This document shows, piece by piece, positions 39,559 through 50,288 of a stretch of DNA of 64,000 bases. The stretch spans positions 1-64,000 of the forward strand of contig NZ_JOFT01000024.1 in assembly GCF_000725805.1 (NCBI RefSeq). Direction: 5' to 3'. Position 1 is the stretch's first letter. Each line of letters opens with the position of its first letter. The notes beneath the pieces were generated by a model that had not been told where the DNA came from, did no database searches, and was given only the letters and a program-made list of their open reading frames with translations. Made by a program: the position numbers and the translations under genes. Origin of the DNA: Streptomyces xanthophaeus. Lineage in GTDB: Bacteria > Actinomycetota > Actinomycetes > Streptomycetales > Streptomycetaceae.

Positions 39559-42000
39559 CTACGGCCTGCGGGCCGAGGTCACGCGGTAGACGTCATAGAC
39601 GCCCTCCACGCCCCGTACGGCCTTCAGGACGTGCCCCAGGTGCTTCGGGTCGCCCATCTCGAAGGTGAACCGCGAGGTGGCCACCCGGTCGCGGGAGGTC
39701 TGCACGGCCGCGGACAGGATGTTCACGTGCTGGTCCGACAGGACGCGGGTGACGTCCGACAGCAGGCGGGACCGGTCCAGTGCCTCGACCTGGATGGCGA
39801 CCAGGAAGACGGAGGACTGGGTGGGGGCCCACTCCACCTCCAGCATCCGCTCGGGCTGCTGGGAGAGGGAGTCGACGTTGACGCAGTCCGCGCGGTGAAC
39901 CGATACGCCACTGCCCCGGGTGACGAAGCCGATGATCGGGTCGCCCGGCACGGGGGTGCAGCAGCGGGCCAGCTTGACCCAGACGTCCTCGACGCCCTTG
40001 ACGACCACGCCGGGGTCGGCGTTGCCGCGCCGCTTGCTGCGGCCGCGGGCCGGCGGGATGGACTCCTCGATGTCCTCGTTGGCTGCGTCCTCGCCGCCGA
40101 GGGCCTGGACCAGCTTCTGCACGACGCCCTGCGCGGCCACGTGGCCCTCGCCGATGGCGGCGTACAGGGAGGAGATGTCGGGGTAGCGCATCTCGTGCGC
40201 GAGGGTGACGAGCGAGTCGCCGGTGAGGATGCGCTGGATCGGCAGGTTCTGCTTGCGCATGGCCCGCGCGATGGCGTCCTTGCCGTGCTCGATGGCCTCG
40301 TCGCGGCGCTCCTTGGAGAACCAGCCGCGGATCTTGTTGCGGGCGCGCGGGGACTTGACGAAGCCCAGCCAGTCACGGGAGGGACCGGCGCCCTCGGCCT
40401 TGGAGGTGAAGACCTCGACGAGGTCGCCGTTGTCGAGGGTGGACTCCAGGGGGACGAGGCGGCCGTTGACCCGGGCCCCTATGGTGCGGTGGCCGACCTC
40501 GGTGTGGACGGCGTACGCGAAGTCCACCGGGGTGGCTCCGGCGGGCAGCGCTATGACGTCGCCCTTGGGCGTGAAGACGAAGACCTCGTTGCGGGAGAGG
40601 TCGAAGCGCAGCGAGTCGAGGAACTCGCCCGGGTCCTCGGTCTCCTTCTGCCAGTCCAGCAGCTGGCGCAGCCAGGCCATGTCGTTGACGGTGTCCTGGC
40701 CGGCGCTGCCCTTGGCGGCCTGCGGGACGTCGGTGCGGACCTTGGAGGTGCCGGCGACGGTCTGCTGCTTGTACTTCCAGTGGGCGGCGATGCCGTACTC
40801 GGCGCGGCGGTGCATGTCGAAGGTGCGGATCTGCAGCTCGACGGGCTTGCCGCTGGGTCCGATGACCGTCGTGTGGAGCGACTGGTACATGTTGAACTTC
40901 GGCATCGCGATGTAGTCCTTGAACCGGCCGGGGACCGGGTTCCAGCGCGCGTGCACGGTGCCGAGGGCGGCGTAGCAGTCCCGGACGGTGTCGACGAGGA
41001 CGCGGATGCCCACCAGGTCGTAGATCTCCGCGAAGTCGCGGCCGCGGACGATCATCTTCTGGTAGACGCTGTAGTAGTGCTTGGGGCGGCCGGTGACGGT
41101 GGCCTTGATGCGGGCCGCCCGCAGGTCGGTCTGCACCTCGTCGGTGACGATCGTGAGGTACTCGTCGCGCTTGGGCGCCCGCTCGGCCACCAGTCGCACG
41201 ATCTCGTCGTACATCTTGGGGTAGAGGATCGCGAAGGCGAGGTCCTCCAGCTCCCACTTGATCGTGTTCATGCCGAGGCGGTGGGCCAGCGGCGCGTAGA
41301 TCTCGAGGGTCTCGCGGGCCTTCTTCTCCTGCTTCTCCCGCTTCAGGTAGCGCATGGTCCGCATGTTGTGCAGCCGGTCGGCGAGCTTGATCACCAGGAC
41401 GCGCGGGTCCTTGGCCATCGCGACGACCATCTTGCGGACGGTCTCGGCCTGCGCGGCCTCGCCGAACTTGACCCGGTCGAGCTTGGTGACTCCGTCGACG
41501 AGTAGGGCCACCGCGTCGCCGAAGTCACGGCGCAGGTCCTCCAGCCCGTACTCGGTGTCCTCGACGGTGTCGTGGAGCAGGCCCGCCATGAGCGTGGCCG
41601 GGTCCATGCCGAGCTCGGCGAGGATCGTGGTCACCGCGAGCGGGTGGGTGATGTACGGGTCGCCGCTCTTGCGCTTCTGGCCGCGGTGCCAGCGCTCGGC
41701 GACCTGGTAGGCCTGTTCGAGCTGGCGCAGGGTGGCCGTCTCGATCTTCGGGTCGTTGCTGCGGACGATGCGCAGCAACGGCTCCAGTACCGGGTTGTAC
41801 GGGTTGGAACGCTGGACGCCGAGGCGGGCGAGCCGGGCGCGCACCCGGTTGGAGGAGCCGGCCGACTTCGCCGGCGCGGGCTTGACCGGCGGGGCCGGCC
41901 GGGCCGGTGGGGCCGGCGGGGGCGTGGCTGCGGGCGCCGCGGCCGGCTCGGCCTGCGGGTCGGGCTGCGCGGCGGAGATTGGCTGGGCCTCGTCTGGCAA
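39559..42000 (-). CDS. relA: Bifunctional (p)ppGpp synthetase/hydrolase
   Basis: Makes and degrades the alarmone (p)ppGpp in response to amino acid starvation. It controls growth, antibiotic production and development. The 813-aa protein has a disordered Pro/Ala-rich N-terminus (1-60) and an intact HD hydrolase domain ([28 protein letters not shown]). The synthetase domain contains [23 protein letters not shown] and [21 protein letters not shown], zinc-finger-like ([19 protein letters not shown]) and C-terminal ACT domains follow. The intact HD domain makes it a bifunctional Rel. It lies downstream of apt with 236 bases between. Confidence 0.97.
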   Translation of the reverse strand: MPDEAQPISAAQPDPQAEPAAAPAATPPPAPPARPAPPVKPAPAKSAGSSNRVRARLARLGVQRSNPYNPVLEPLLRIVRSNDPKIETATLRQLEQAYQVAERWHRGQKRKSGDPYITHPLAVTTILAELGMDPATLMAGLLHDTVEDTEYGLEDLRRDFGDAVALLVDGVTKLDRVKFGEAAQAETVRKMVVAMAKDPRVLVIKLADRLHNMRTMRYLKREKQEKKARETLEIYAPLAHRLGMNTIKWELEDLAFAILYPKMYDEIVRLVAERAPKRDEYLTIVTDEVQTDLRAARIKATVTGRPKHYYSVYQKMIVRGRDFAEIYDLVGIRVLVDTVRDCYAALGTVHARWNPVPGRFKDYIAMPKFNMYQSLHTTVIGPSGKPVELQIRTFDMHRRAEYGIAAHWKYKQQTVAGTSKVRTDVPQAAKGSAGQDTVNDMAWLRQLLDWQKETEDPGEFLDSLRFDLSRNEVFVFTPKGDVIALPAGATPVDFAYAVHTEVGHRTIGARVNGRLVPLESTLDNGDLVEVFTSKAEGAGPSRDWLGFVKSPRARNKIRGWFSKERRDEAIEHGKDAIARAMRKQNLPIQRILTGDSLVTLAHEMRYPDISSLYAAIGEGHVAAQGVVQKLVQALGGEDAANEDIEESIPPARGRSKRRGNADPGVVVKGVEDVWVKLARCCTPVPGDPIIGFVTRGSGVSVHRADCVNVDSLSQQPERMLEVEWAPTQSSVFLVAIQVEALDRSRLLSDVTRVLSDQHVNILSAAVQTSRDRVATSRFTFEMGDPKHLGHVLKAVRGVEGVYDVYRVTSARRP

Positions 42001-42185
42001 GAGCGCTCCTCACGGGGGTCCCCCGGACGGAGTCTGGGGGTGGATCCGGTGCCCGTGTCCGGTCCGGATAACCCATCGTAGCGAGGGTTGCGTCACCTTG
42101 TTCTCCGTGGTTCCTCCTGGGCCCTGCAGCCGCATTCCCGCGCACCCGTCCCGGCCCGGCGGCGCAGTGGAAGGTGCAGCGCAAA

Positions 42186-42221
42186 GCGGCGGGCACCCGG
42201 GGTCTCCCGGATGCCCGCCGC
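42186..42221 (-). terminator. apt terminator hairpin
   Basis: Stem GCGGCGGGCA-C-CCGGG (42186-42201) with CCCGG-A-TGCCCGCCGC (42206-42221), one mismatched pair and a GTCT loop, 15 bases after the apt stop. The rest of the relA-apt gap (42001-42185) presumably holds the relA promoter. A TACGAT box on the minus strand at 42074-42079 is a possible -10. Confidence 0.75.
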
Positions 42222-42236
42222 TCGCCGTGCTGCAGG

Positions 42237-42791
42237 TCAGACCACGATCAGGGCGTCCAGCGGGGCGTCGCCCAGCGTGCCGGCCAGCTTGGCCCGGCCC
42301 GGCAGGAAGGACAGCTCCATCAGGACGGCCACTCCGGCGACCTCCGCGCCGGCCCGCCGGATCAGCTCCAGCGAGGCCCCGGCGGTGCCGCCGGTGGCCA
42401 GGACGTCGTCGATGACCATGACCCGGTCACCGGCCGACAGGTCCTCCGCGTGGACCTCGATCTCCGCGGAGCCGTACTCCAGCTCGTAGGACTGGGCCAG
42501 CGTCGCTCCCGGCAGCTTCCCGGCCTTGCGCACGGGTACGAAGCCGATCCCGGCCTGGACCGCGACCGGCGCCGCGAGGATGAACCCCCGCGCCTCCAGT
42601 CCGACGATCTTCGTCGCGCCGTACTGCCCGGCCAGCTCCACCAGCGCGTCCGTCAGGGCCGCGAAGGCCTTCGGGTCCGCCAGCAGCGGGGTGATGTCCT
42701 TGAACATCACGCCCGGCTTCGGGTAGTCGGCTACGTCCTTGATCCGGCTGAGCAGCAGCTCGCGTACGTCCTCGGACAGCGGCCCGGTCAC
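42237..42791 (-). CDS. apt: Adenine phosphoribosyltransferase
   Basis: Salvages adenine to AMP with PRPP. The 184-aa protein has the PRPP motif VMVIDDVLATGGTAGAS, the FKDITPLLADP and GLEARGFILAAPVA segments and RKAGKLPGAT. The GTG at 42791 overlaps the secF stop by four bases (GTGA). The frame extends further upstream in secF territory but is not Apt there. The order yajC-secD-secF-apt-relA is widely kept in actinobacteria. Confidence 0.96.
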   Translation of the reverse strand: MTGPLSEDVRELLLSRIKDVADYPKPGVMFKDITPLLADPKAFAALTDALVELAGQYGATKIVGLEARGFILAAPVAVQAGIGFVPVRKAGKLPGATLAQSYELEYGSAEIEVHAEDLSAGDRVMVIDDVLATGGTAGASLELIRRAGAEVAGVAVLMELSFLPGRAKLAGTLGDAPLDALIVV

Positions 42792-43852
42792 CGGCGCCGC
42801 CCGGAACGGCCCGGGGAGACGACCTCGGGCTCGTCGCCGTCGGTACCGGACTCGTAGCCCTCGTCCAGGGACTCGCCCTTGGCCGCCGCGGAGGCCCGCT
42901 TCGCCAGGACGCGCTTCTTCAGCGCCTTCATCGCCGGCTCGCGCTCCTTCAGGTCCACGACCAGCGGGGTCGCGATGAAGATCGAGGAGTACGCACCGGC
43001 CGCGAGGCCGACGAACAGCGACAGCGAGATGTCGTTGAGCATGCCCGCGCCCAGGAAGCCGCCGCCGATGAACAGCAGGGCCCCGACCGGGAGCAGTGCG
43101 ACGACCGTGGTGTTGATCGAGCGGACCAGGGTGCCGTTGATGCTGCGGTTGGCGATCTCGCTGTACGTGAAGCGGGTCTGCTTCGTGATGTCCTTCGAGC
43201 CCTCCTTCAGACCGTCGAAGACGACGACGGTGTCGTAGAGGGAGTAACCGAGGATCGTCAGCAGACCGATGACCGTGCCCGGCGTGACCTCGAAGCCGAC
43301 GAGCGCGTACACGCCGACGGTGATGGTGAGGTCGTGGATCAGCGCGATCAGCGCCGCGACCGCCATCCGCCACTCGAAGGCGATGGCCAGGTAGATCACC
43401 ACGAGGATCATGAAGACGCCGAGGCCGGTCCAGGCCTTGTTCGCGATCTGCTCGCCCCAGCTGGGGCCGACCAGGTCCGCGTTGATGTCCGCCTCGGTGA
43501 CCTTCAGGTCGGTGGCGAGCTGCTTCTTCACGTCCGCGGCCGAGGCGGTGTCCAGACCGGAGATCTGGATCCGCAGGCCGCCGGTGCCGAGCTCCTGGAC
43601 GATCGCGTCGTGGCCCGAGGCCTTCTCCGCGTCCTCGGTCGCCTTGGCGACGGAGACGGCCGTCTTCGGGGTGGTGAAGACGGCACCGCCCTTGAACTCG
43701 ATGCCCATGTTGAGGCCCTGAACGGCCAGGGCCACGATCGCCGTGATGGTGATCAGGATGGAAACGCCGTACCAGAGAAAACGCTTGCCGACGAAGTCGT
43801 AGCCGACCTCACCGCGGTACAGCTTGGCGCCGAGATCTCCCAGCTTCGACAT
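42788..43852 (-). CDS. secF: Protein translocase subunit SecF
   Basis: With SecD it uses the proton motive force to aid protein export through SecYEG. The 354-aa protein has six membrane helices: the first at residues about 27-45, then a periplasmic domain with GIEFKGGAVFT, and conserved segments ALIALIHDLTITVGVYALVGFEV and TILGYSLYDTVVVFDGLKEGS. It starts three bases after the secD stop. The C-terminal tail (about 310-354) is charged and disordered. Confidence 0.97.
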   Translation of the reverse strand: MSKLGDLGAKLYRGEVGYDFVGKRFLWYGVSILITITAIVALAVQGLNMGIEFKGGAVFTTPKTAVSVAKATEDAEKASGHDAIVQELGTGGLRIQISGLDTASAADVKKQLATDLKVTEADINADLVGPSWGEQIANKAWTGLGVFMILVVIYLAIAFEWRMAVAALIALIHDLTITVGVYALVGFEVTPGTVIGLLTILGYSLYDTVVVFDGLKEGSKDITKQTRFTYSEIANRSINGTLVRSINTTVVALLPVGALLFIGGGFLGAGMLNDISLSLFVGLAAGAYSSIFIATPLVVDLKEREPAMKALKKRVLAKRASAAAKGESLDEGYESGTDGDEPEVVSPGRSGRRR

Positions 43853-43855
43853 CTC

Positions 43856-45631
43856 TCACGCCTCCTTTGCGTCGACGGGGGCGGGGGCGGCACCGGCACG
43901 CCGGGACCGGCGCAGCGGCGGCTTGGCGCCGAGCCGCTTGGGGTCCAGCCCGGACCACGGGTGACCGCTGGAGAAGAACTTCGTACGCGCCAGCAGCGTC
44001 ATGACGGGCTTGGTGAAGAGGAACACCACGACCACGTCGAGCAGGGTGGTCAGACCCAGCGTGAAGGCGAAGCCCTGCACCTTGCCGACGGTGACGATGA
44101 AGAGCACCGCGGCAGCCAGGAACGAGACGAAGTCGGAGACCAGGATGGTGCGCCGGGCACGCGGCCAGGCCCGCTCGACGGCCGGACGCAGGGTGCGGCC
44201 CTCGCGGATCTCGTCACGGATGCGTTCGAAGTACACGATGAACGAGTCCGCCGTGATGCCGATCGCGACGATCGCACCACAGACGGCGGGCAGGTTCAGC
44301 GCGAACCCGATGCCCTTGCCGAGCAGCGCCATGATCGTGTAGGTGAGGACCGCGGACACCAGGAGGCTGACGATCGCGATGAAGGCCAGACCGCGGTAGT
44401 ACACCAGCAGGTAGATCACCACGAGGAGCAGGCCGATGGCACCGGCGATCAGGCCGGCCCGCAGCTGCTCACCGCCGAGGGCGGCCGTGACGGTGGTGAC
44501 GCTGTCCTCCTGGAAGGACAGCGGCAGGGCGCCGTAGGAGAGCATGTTGCCCAGGTCCTGCGCGGACTGCTGGGTGAAGCCGCCGGAGATCTGGGCGTTG
44601 CCGCCCGTGATCGCGGTGCTGACGGACGGGTCGGAGACCACGTCGCCGTCGAGCACGATCGCGAACTGGTTCTGCGGCGGCTGCTTCGCGGAGAGCTCGC
44701 CGGTGACCTTCGCGAACGCGTCGGAGCCGCGGTCGTTGAAGTCCATCGTGACGATCCACTGACCCGTCTGCGGGTCGATGACGCCCTTGGCGCTCTTGAC
44801 GTCCTTGCCCTCGACGGCGGCCGGACCGAGCACCCACTTGCCCCAGGCGGTCCCGCGCTGGCCACAGGCGAGCGTCGGCTCCTCGGGCTTGACGCCCTTG
44901 CCGACGGCGGTGCGCTGCGCCTCGTCGGTGCAGTCGAGCGCGGCGAACTTGGCCTGGAGGTCGGCGGCGGCGGCGTCACCCGAAGGGGTCGGCGCCGGGG
45001 TCTCGGCCTTGTCGTCTGCCTTCTTCGACTCGCTCGCCGAGGGCGAGGGAGAGGGGGCGTTCGGGGCCTTGAGGGCCTCACTGAGCGCGCGGCCCTGGGA
45101 AGTGGCGCTGGACGACGGGGTGGCCGAGGGGGAGGACTTGTTGCCGTCCTCCGCCTTCGGGGCACCGGAACCGCTCGCGGAGGGGCTCGGGCTCTGCGGG
45201 GCCTCGGGGGCGACCGGAGCGCCGTCGGCGAAGGCCAGGACCGGGCGGAAGTAGAGCTGGGCGGTCGTACCGACCTGCTCGCGCGCCTGCTTCTCGTTCA
45301 TCCCCTTGGGGATGTTGACGATGATGTGGTCGTCGCCCTGCGTCTGGACCTCGGCCTCGGACACGCCGAGACCGTTGACACGGCGCTCGATGATGCCGAC
45401 CGCGGTGTCCATGTTGGTCTTGTTGATCGCGTTCGGCTTGCCGGGCTCGCTCTTGGCCTTGAGCGTGATGCTCGTGCCGCCGGCGAGGTCGATGCCGAGC
45501 CGGGGAGTCGTCTGCTTGGAGATGAACATCCCCGCGGTGAGCGCCACCATCGCGATCAGGATGATCGCCAGGGCGCGCCCCGGCCTCCCCTGAGCCCCCG
45601 TGGGCCGCCGGCCCTTCTTCGGTGCTGCCAC
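43856..45631 (-). CDS. secD: Protein translocase subunit SecD
   Basis: Partner of SecF in protein export. The 591-aa protein starts with a membrane helix (about 20-38), followed by LGIDLAGGTSITLKAKSEPG and the P1 periplasmic region. The membrane bundle includes FALNLPAVCGAIVAIGITADSFIVYFERIRDEIREGR. Residues 140-222 are an insert almost entirely of Ser/Pro/Ala/Lys/Glu (SPSPSASGSGAPKAED and similar), lying between the P1 base and head. E. coli SecD lacks it. It lengthens the periplasmic arm and is presumably flexible. Confidence 0.97.
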   Translation of the reverse strand: MAAPKKGRRPTGAQGRPGRALAIILIAMVALTAGMFISKQTTPRLGIDLAGGTSITLKAKSEPGKPNAINKTNMDTAVGIIERRVNGLGVSEAEVQTQGDDHIIVNIPKGMNEKQAREQVGTTAQLYFRPVLAFADGAPVAPEAPQSPSPSASGSGAPKAEDGNKSSPSATPSSSATSQGRALSEALKAPNAPSPSPSASESKKADDKAETPAPTPSGDAAAADLQAKFAALDCTDEAQRTAVGKGVKPEEPTLACGQRGTAWGKWVLGPAAVEGKDVKSAKGVIDPQTGQWIVTMDFNDRGSDAFAKVTGELSAKQPPQNQFAIVLDGDVVSDPSVSTAITGGNAQISGGFTQQSAQDLGNMLSYGALPLSFQEDSVTTVTAALGGEQLRAGLIAGAIGLLLVVIYLLVYYRGLAFIAIVSLLVSAVLTYTIMALLGKGIGFALNLPAVCGAIVAIGITADSFIVYFERIRDEIREGRTLRPAVERAWPRARRTILVSDFVSFLAAAVLFIVTVGKVQGFAFTLGLTTLLDVVVVFLFTKPVMTLLARTKFFSSGHPWSGLDPKRLGAKPPLRRSRRAGAAPAPVDAKEA

Positions 45632-45784
45632 CTTGTCGTTTCTCCCTGTCCAACCGTCCCGCGCCGGGTCAGCGCGCGGACGGCCACGAAATGTGTGGTG
45701 GGGACCCCTGCCCCCCGCAGAAGTGTCACCGGCGAAGGACCGCGTCGGCCGCCGGTCAGGCGCCTTCGCGGTCCCGGCCGGGTC

Positions 45785-46276
45785 CTACTTGGAGCCGGTC
45801 CCGCCGTCGGCCTTGCCGTCCTTGGGCTCGTCACCGGGCTGGTCGCCGGTGGCGTCCGCGTCGGTGGCGTCCTTCTTGCCCAGGTCGAGCTTCGGGGCCT
45901 CGTCCTCGCCCTTGCCGAGCTCGGTCTTCGGCTCCTCGGTCAGGGAGGAGGCGTCGTCCGGGACGACCGGCGTGTCGCTGACGGCGTCGTCGCCGATGCC
46001 GTGGACGATGCGGTTGTACTCCGCGTCCTCAAGGACGGCGCCGATGGCGTTCTTCGCGTAGATGGCGTGGACGCCGGGGGCCACCTCAAGGGTGACGGTG
46101 TCGTCACCGACCTCCTTCACCGTGGCGTACATGCCGCCGATGGTGCGGACGCCGGTGCCGGGAGTCATGTGGTCGCGCATCTGCGCGGCCGCCTGCTGCT
46201 TCTTCTTCGCGGAACGGGTCATCAGGAACATCGCCCCGATGAGCACGATGAACGGGAGGAGTGTCACGAGATTCAC
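45785..46276 (-). CDS. yajC: Preprotein translocase subunit YajC
   Basis: Small accessory protein of the SecDF complex. From the GTG at 46276 it is 163 aa. A single membrane helix (LVTLLPFIVLIGAMFLMT, about 3-20) is followed by SAKKKQQAAAQMRDHMTPGTGVRTIGGMYATVKEVGDDTVTLEVAPGV, the YajC core. An unusually long acidic, disordered tail (about 95-163) is rich in Asp/Glu/Lys. The frame is open to 46357, but the added part is not family-like. It is separated from secD by 153 bases. Confidence 0.93.
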   Translation of the reverse strand: MNLVTLLPFIVLIGAMFLMTRSAKKKQQAAAQMRDHMTPGTGVRTIGGMYATVKEVGDDTVTLEVAPGVHAIYAKNAIGAVLEDAEYNRIVHGIGDDAVSDTPVVPDDASSLTEEPKTELGKGEDEAPKLDLGKKDATDADATGDQPGDEPKDGKADGGTGSK

Positions 46277-46336
46277 GGGACGGAGATCCTTCGCACGACC
46301 GCACGGGAGACGGCCTTTTTCTACGGGGGTGGGCAC

Positions 46337-46355
46337 GCCGACCCGAAGGGTCGGC
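46337..46355 (-). terminator. Hairpin between ruvB and yajC
   Basis: 8-bp stem GCCGACCC/GGGTCGGC with a three-base GAA loop, in the 164-base gap after ruvB. A candidate terminator of the yebC-ruvCAB direction. Confidence 0.55.
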
Positions 46356-46440
46356 ATCGGCGGAGTCTAGGCGAGTCCGCACCGATGGAACAACGCCCAG
46401 CATGGCACCGCAGTTCCTGACCGGTCGAACCTCCGCGCCG

Positions 46441-47514
46441 TCACGCCCCGAACAAGCCCTGTTGTCGGCTTGATCCACTCCCGCCGTGCTGCGGCGGTAC
46501 GAGGCCCAGGTGGGCCCATGCGGCGGGCGTCGCCACCCGCCCCCGGGGCGTCCGCGCGAGCAGGCCCTCGCGGACCAGGAAGGGCTCCGCGACCTCCTCG
46601 ACGGTCTCCCGCTCCTCGCCGACGGCCACGGCGAGGGTCGACAGGCCGACGGGCCCGCCGCCGAACAGCTTGAGCAGGGCCTCCAGGACCGCCCGGTCGA
46701 GCCGGTCCAGCCCGCGCCCGTCCACCTCGTACACCTGGAGGGCGGTACCGGCCACCTCGCGGTTGATCACCCCGTCGGCCCTGACCTGGGCGTAGTCCCG
46801 GACCCGGCGCAGGAGCCGGTTGGCGATGCGGGGGGTGCCGCGGGAGCGTCCGGCGATCTCGGCGGCCCCGGCGGTGTCGATCTGCACGTCGAGGAGGCGG
46901 GCGGAGCGGTGGATGACGCGTTCCAGCTCCTCGGGGGCGTAGAACTCCATGTGCCCGGTGAAGCCGAAGCGGTCGCGCAGCGGCGGGGGCAGCAGTCCGG
47001 CCCTGGTGGTGGCCCCCACCAGCGTGAACGGCGGGAGCTCCAGCGGGATCGCGGTGGCCCCCGGACCTTTGCCGACGATCACGTCGACCCGGAAGTCCTC
47101 CATGGCCATGTAGAGCATCTCCTCGGCGGGCCGGGACATGCGGTGGATCTCGTCGAGGAAGAGGACCTCGCCCTCCTGGAGGGAGGAGAGGATGGCGGCG
47201 AGGTCGCCCGCGTGCTGGATCGCGGGGCCGGAGGTGATCCGGATGGGGGCGCCCATCTCCGCCGCGATGATCATCGACAGCGTGGTCTTGCCGAGGCCGG
47301 GCGCGCCGGAGAGCAGGACGTGGTCGGCGGTGGCGCCGCGCTGGCGGGCCGCCTTGAGGACGAGGTCCAGCTGCTGGCGGACCTTCTCCTGGCCGACGAA
47401 CTCACCGAGGTCCTTGGGCCGCAGCGCCGCCTCGACGGCGGTGTCCTCCCCGTCTGCGGCGGCGGCGACGATGCGCGCCTCTTCCTCGGCAGTGGTCTCG
47501 TCGTCCCAGTTCAC
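46441..47514 (-). CDS. ruvB: Holliday junction branch migration ATPase RuvB
   Basis: Hexameric motor that drives branch migration with RuvA. The 357-aa protein has [23 protein letters not shown], Walker [13 protein letters not shown], Walker [37 protein letters not shown], and a winged-helix C-terminus ([21 protein letters not shown]). It is 76 bases downstream of ruvA and forms the ruvC-ruvA-ruvB operon. Confidence 0.98.
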   Translation of the reverse strand: MNWDDETTAEEEARIVAAAADGEDTAVEAALRPKDLGEFVGQEKVRQQLDLVLKAARQRGATADHVLLSGAPGLGKTTLSMIIAAEMGAPIRITSGPAIQHAGDLAAILSSLQEGEVLFLDEIHRMSRPAEEMLYMAMEDFRVDVIVGKGPGATAIPLELPPFTLVGATTRAGLLPPPLRDRFGFTGHMEFYAPEELERVIHRSARLLDVQIDTAGAAEIAGRSRGTPRIANRLLRRVRDYAQVRADGVINREVAGTALQVYEVDGRGLDRLDRAVLEALLKLFGGGPVGLSTLAVAVGEERETVEEVAEPFLVREGLLARTPRGRVATPAAWAHLGLVPPQHGGSGSSRQQGLFGA

Positions 47515-47590
47515 GGTGTCAGTCTGCCTTCTCGGTGTGGTGCGGGGTGCATCGTCGGGCCGGTCCGTCTCCCGGGCTCCGCCCGGCCGG

Positions 47591-48223
47591 TCAGCGGGCC
47601 CGGTTCAGGCTCTGGAGGGCGGCCCTCAGGAGCTGTGGCACGGGGGCGGAGCCGCCCGCGGCGATGGCGGCCTCGGCCTGCGGGGTGACGGCCGCCACCG
47701 CCTCGTCCGCCTCGCGGGAGGCGTAGCCGAGCCCGATCAGGGCCGCGGCGAGCTGTTCGGTCCACGGGGCCGGGCCGGTGGCGACCGCCCGCTGCGCGCC
47801 GACGAGGCCGCTCGCCCCCAGCGGGGCCCCCAGCTTGTCCTTGAGCTCCAGCAGCAGCTTCTGGGCGCCCTTCTTCCCGATGCCCGGCACGGCCGTCAGG
47901 GCCTTCTCGTCGCCGGTGGACACGGCGAGGCGCAGGGCGTCGGGGCTGTGCACCCCGAGCATGGCCTGGGCCAGGCGCGGTCCGACCCCGCTGGCGGTCT
48001 GGAGCAGTTCGAAGACCTGGCGCTCGTCGTCGTCGGCGAAGCCGTAGAGGGTCAGCGAGTCCTCGCGGACGACCAGGGAGGTGGCCAGCCGGGCCTGCTC
48101 GCCCATCCGCAGGCCGGAGATGGTGTTCGGCGTGCAGTGCACGGCCATGCCCACTCCCCCGACCTCGATCACGGCCAGGGTGGGGGCGAGCGCGGCGACC
48201 GCGCCGCTGACGAAGGCGATCAT
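47591..48223 (-). CDS. ruvA: Holliday junction DNA-binding protein RuvA
   Basis: Tetramer that holds the four-way junction and recruits RuvB. The 210-aa protein starts [12 protein letters not shown] with the OB-fold domain (about 1-65). It then has HhH motifs ([31 protein letters not shown]) and a C-terminal RuvB-contact domain ([16 protein letters not shown]). The ATG at 48223 overlaps the ruvC stop by four bases (ATGA). Confidence 0.97.
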   Translation of the reverse strand: MIAFVSGAVAALAPTLAVIEVGGVGMAVHCTPNTISGLRMGEQARLATSLVVREDSLTLYGFADDDERQVFELLQTASGVGPRLAQAMLGVHSPDALRLAVSTGDEKALTAVPGIGKKGAQKLLLELKDKLGAPLGASGLVGAQRAVATGPAPWTEQLAAALIGLGYASREADEAVAAVTPQAEAAIAAGGSAPVPQLLRAALQSLNRAR

Positions 48224-48750
48224 CGGGTACGGCCTTTCGAGGCGTGCAGGGCGACCGCCTGCTGGAGGCGGTTCTGGGCGGGGGCCCGCCAGATGTGGCA
48301 GATGGCGAGGGCCAGGGCGTCGGCGGCATCGGCGGGCTTGGGCGGTTCGGCCAGCCGCAGCAGGCGGGTCACCATGGCCCCGATCTGCGCCTTGTCGGCC
48401 CGGCCGCTGCCGGTGACGGCGGCCTTGACCTCGCTGGGGGTGTGCAGGGCGACGGGCAGGCCGCGCCGGGCGGCGCACAGCATGGCGACGGCGCTGGCCT
48501 GGGCGGTGCCCATCACGGTGCTGACGTTGTGCTGGCTGAACACCCGCTCCACCGCGACCACTTCGGGCCGGTAGGTGTCGAGCCACTCCTCGATGCCCTG
48601 CTCGATGGCGACGAGCCGGTGACCCAGCTCGGCGTCCGCGGGGGTCCGTACGACTCCCACGCCGATCATGGTCAGGGGACGGCCCGCGACTCCCTCGACG
48701 ACGCCGACGCCGCACCGCGTCAGCCCCGGGTCCACGCCGAGCACGCGCAC
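48220..48750 (-). CDS. ruvC: Holliday junction resolvase RuvC
   Basis: Cuts Holliday junctions symmetrically. The 176-aa RNase H-like enzyme has the four acidic catalytic positions: Asp in [12 protein letters not shown], Glu in [12 protein letters not shown] and the Asp pair in [15 protein letters not shown]. It starts 130 bases after the yebC stop and is coupled to ruvA. Confidence 0.97.
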   Translation of the reverse strand: MRVLGVDPGLTRCGVGVVEGVAGRPLTMIGVGVVRTPADAELGHRLVAIEQGIEEWLDTYRPEVVAVERVFSQHNVSTVMGTAQASAVAMLCAARRGLPVALHTPSEVKAAVTGSGRADKAQIGAMVTRLLRLAEPPKPADAADALALAICHIWRAPAQNRLQQAVALHASKGRTR

Positions 48751-48816
48751 CGGGCCACCCCCTGTCCATCGATCACCTGTCCGTGTCCGTGCAGGCTATC
48801 GGGCCCCACTGACAAA

Positions 48817-48854
48817 GCGACGGGCCGACAGGGTGTGTCCTGTCGGCCCGTCGC
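48817..48854 (-). terminator. yebC terminator hairpin
   Basis: Perfect 14-bp stem (48817-48830 with 48841-48854) extended by GG/CC inside, 27 bases after the yebC stop. It likely separates yebC from the ruv genes. Confidence 0.85.
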
Positions 48855-48880
48855 AGGCGGCAGCCGTCGGCCGCGGCGCG

Positions 48881-49633
48881 TCAGGCGTCGACCTTCTCCA
48901 TGACCTCGTCCGAGACGTCGAAGTTGGCGAAGACGTTCTGCACGTCGTCGCTGTCCTCCAGCGCGTCGATCAGCTTGAAGATCTTGCGGGCGCCCTCTTC
49001 GTCCAGCTCGACCTGCATGGTCGGCAGGAAGTTGGAGTCGGCCGAGTCGTAGTCGATGCCCGCCTGCTGGAGCGCGGTGCGGACCGCGACCATGTCGGTG
49101 GCCTCGCTGATGATCTCGAAGCTCTCGCCGAGGTCGTTGACCTCTTCGGCACCCGCGTCGAGGACCGTCTCCAGGACGTCGTCCTCGGAGAGCTCGCCCT
49201 TGGGCAGGAGCACGACGCCCTTGCGGTTGAACAGGTACGAGACCGAGCCCGGGTCGGCCATGGAGCCGCCGTTGCGGGTCATGGCGACGCGGACGTCGGA
49301 GGCGGCGCGGTTGCGGTTGTCGGTGAGGCACTCGATGAGCACCGCGACGCCGTTCGGGCCGTAGCCTTCGTACATGATCGTCTCGTAGTCGGCGCCGCCG
49401 GCCTCGAGGCCGCCGCCGCGCTTGACCGCGGAGTCGATGTTCTTGTTCGGGACCGAGCTCTTCTTGGCCTTCTGGATGGCGTCGAAGAGGGTCGGGTTGC
49501 CGTCGATGTCGGCGCCGCCCATACGGGCCGCGACCTCGATGTTCTTGATCAGCTTCGCGAAGAGCTTGCCGCGCTTGGCGTCAACCACGGCCTTCTTGTG
49601 CTTCGTCGTAGCCCATTTAGAGTGGCCGGACAT
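48881..49633 (-). CDS. YebC/PmpR-type transcriptional or translational regulator
   Basis: Member of the YebC family, described as DNA-binding regulators and, for some members, as factors that help ribosomes through proline stretches. The 250-aa protein begins [22 protein letters not shown] and has the three-domain layout with [22 protein letters not shown]. The context next to ruvC and pdxT is standard for actinobacteria. The precise role here is not shown by the sequence. Confidence 0.95.
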   Translation of the reverse strand: MSGHSKWATTKHKKAVVDAKRGKLFAKLIKNIEVAARMGGADIDGNPTLFDAIQKAKKSSVPNKNIDSAVKRGGGLEAGGADYETIMYEGYGPNGVAVLIECLTDNRNRAASDVRVAMTRNGGSMADPGSVSYLFNRKGVVLLPKGELSEDDVLETVLDAGAEEVNDLGESFEIISEATDMVAVRTALQQAGIDYDSADSNFLPTMQVELDEEGARKIFKLIDALEDSDDVQNVFANFDVSDEVMEKVDA

Positions 49634-49690
49634 CTGCCTGTCTCCTTCGCGTCACCAACAGTGTTCGCCTCAGATCCTACCGGGACGCCG

Positions 49691-50281
49691 TTACAGCCCC
49701 GCGCGCACCATGTCGACGAAGTACGCGTGCACCCGGACGTCGCCGGTCAGCTCGGGGTGGAACGAGGTCGCCAGGACGTTGCCCTGGCGCACGGCGACCG
49801 TGTGGCCGTCGTACGTGGCGAGCACCTCGGCGGACGCACCGACGGACTCGACCCACGGGGCGCGGATGAAGACGCCCTCGACGGGGCCGCCCTCGATGCC
49901 CGCGAAGTCGACCTTCGCCTCGAAGGACTCGTTCTGGCGCCCGAAGGCGTTGCGGCGGACGATCATGTCGATGCCGCCGAGCGTCTCCTGGTCCTCACGG
50001 CCGTCCAGGAGCTTGTCGGCGAGCATGATCATGCCGGCGCAGGTTCCGTACACGGGCAGGCCGGAGGCCAGGCGCTCGCGCAGCGGCTCCAGCATGCCGA
50101 ACAGCACGGCGAGCTTCGACATGGTCGTCGACTCGCCGCCGGGGATCACCAGGGCGTCGACCTCGGCGAGCTCCTCGGGGCGCCGGACCGGCCTGGCCAC
50201 GGCGTCCGCCGCGGCCAGGGCGATCAGGTGCTCCCGTACGTCGCCCTGGAGGGCCAGGACACCGATCACGGGGGTGGTCAT
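49691..50281 (-). CDS. pdxT: Pyridoxal 5'-phosphate synthase glutaminase subunit
   Basis: Releases ammonia from glutamine for PdxS. The 196-aa class I amidotransferase has [24 protein letters not shown] with the catalytic Cys and SFHPELTGD with the His-Glu pair. It starts eight bases after the pdxS stop, forming the usual pdxST pair. Confidence 0.97.
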   Translation of the reverse strand: MTTPVIGVLALQGDVREHLIALAAADAVARPVRRPEELAEVDALVIPGGESTTMSKLAVLFGMLEPLRERLASGLPVYGTCAGMIMLADKLLDGREDQETLGGIDMIVRRNAFGRQNESFEAKVDFAGIEGGPVEGVFIRAPWVESVGASAEVLATYDGHTVAVRQGNVLATSFHPELTGDVRVHAYFVDMVRAGL

Positions 50282-50288
50282 GGTCCGA

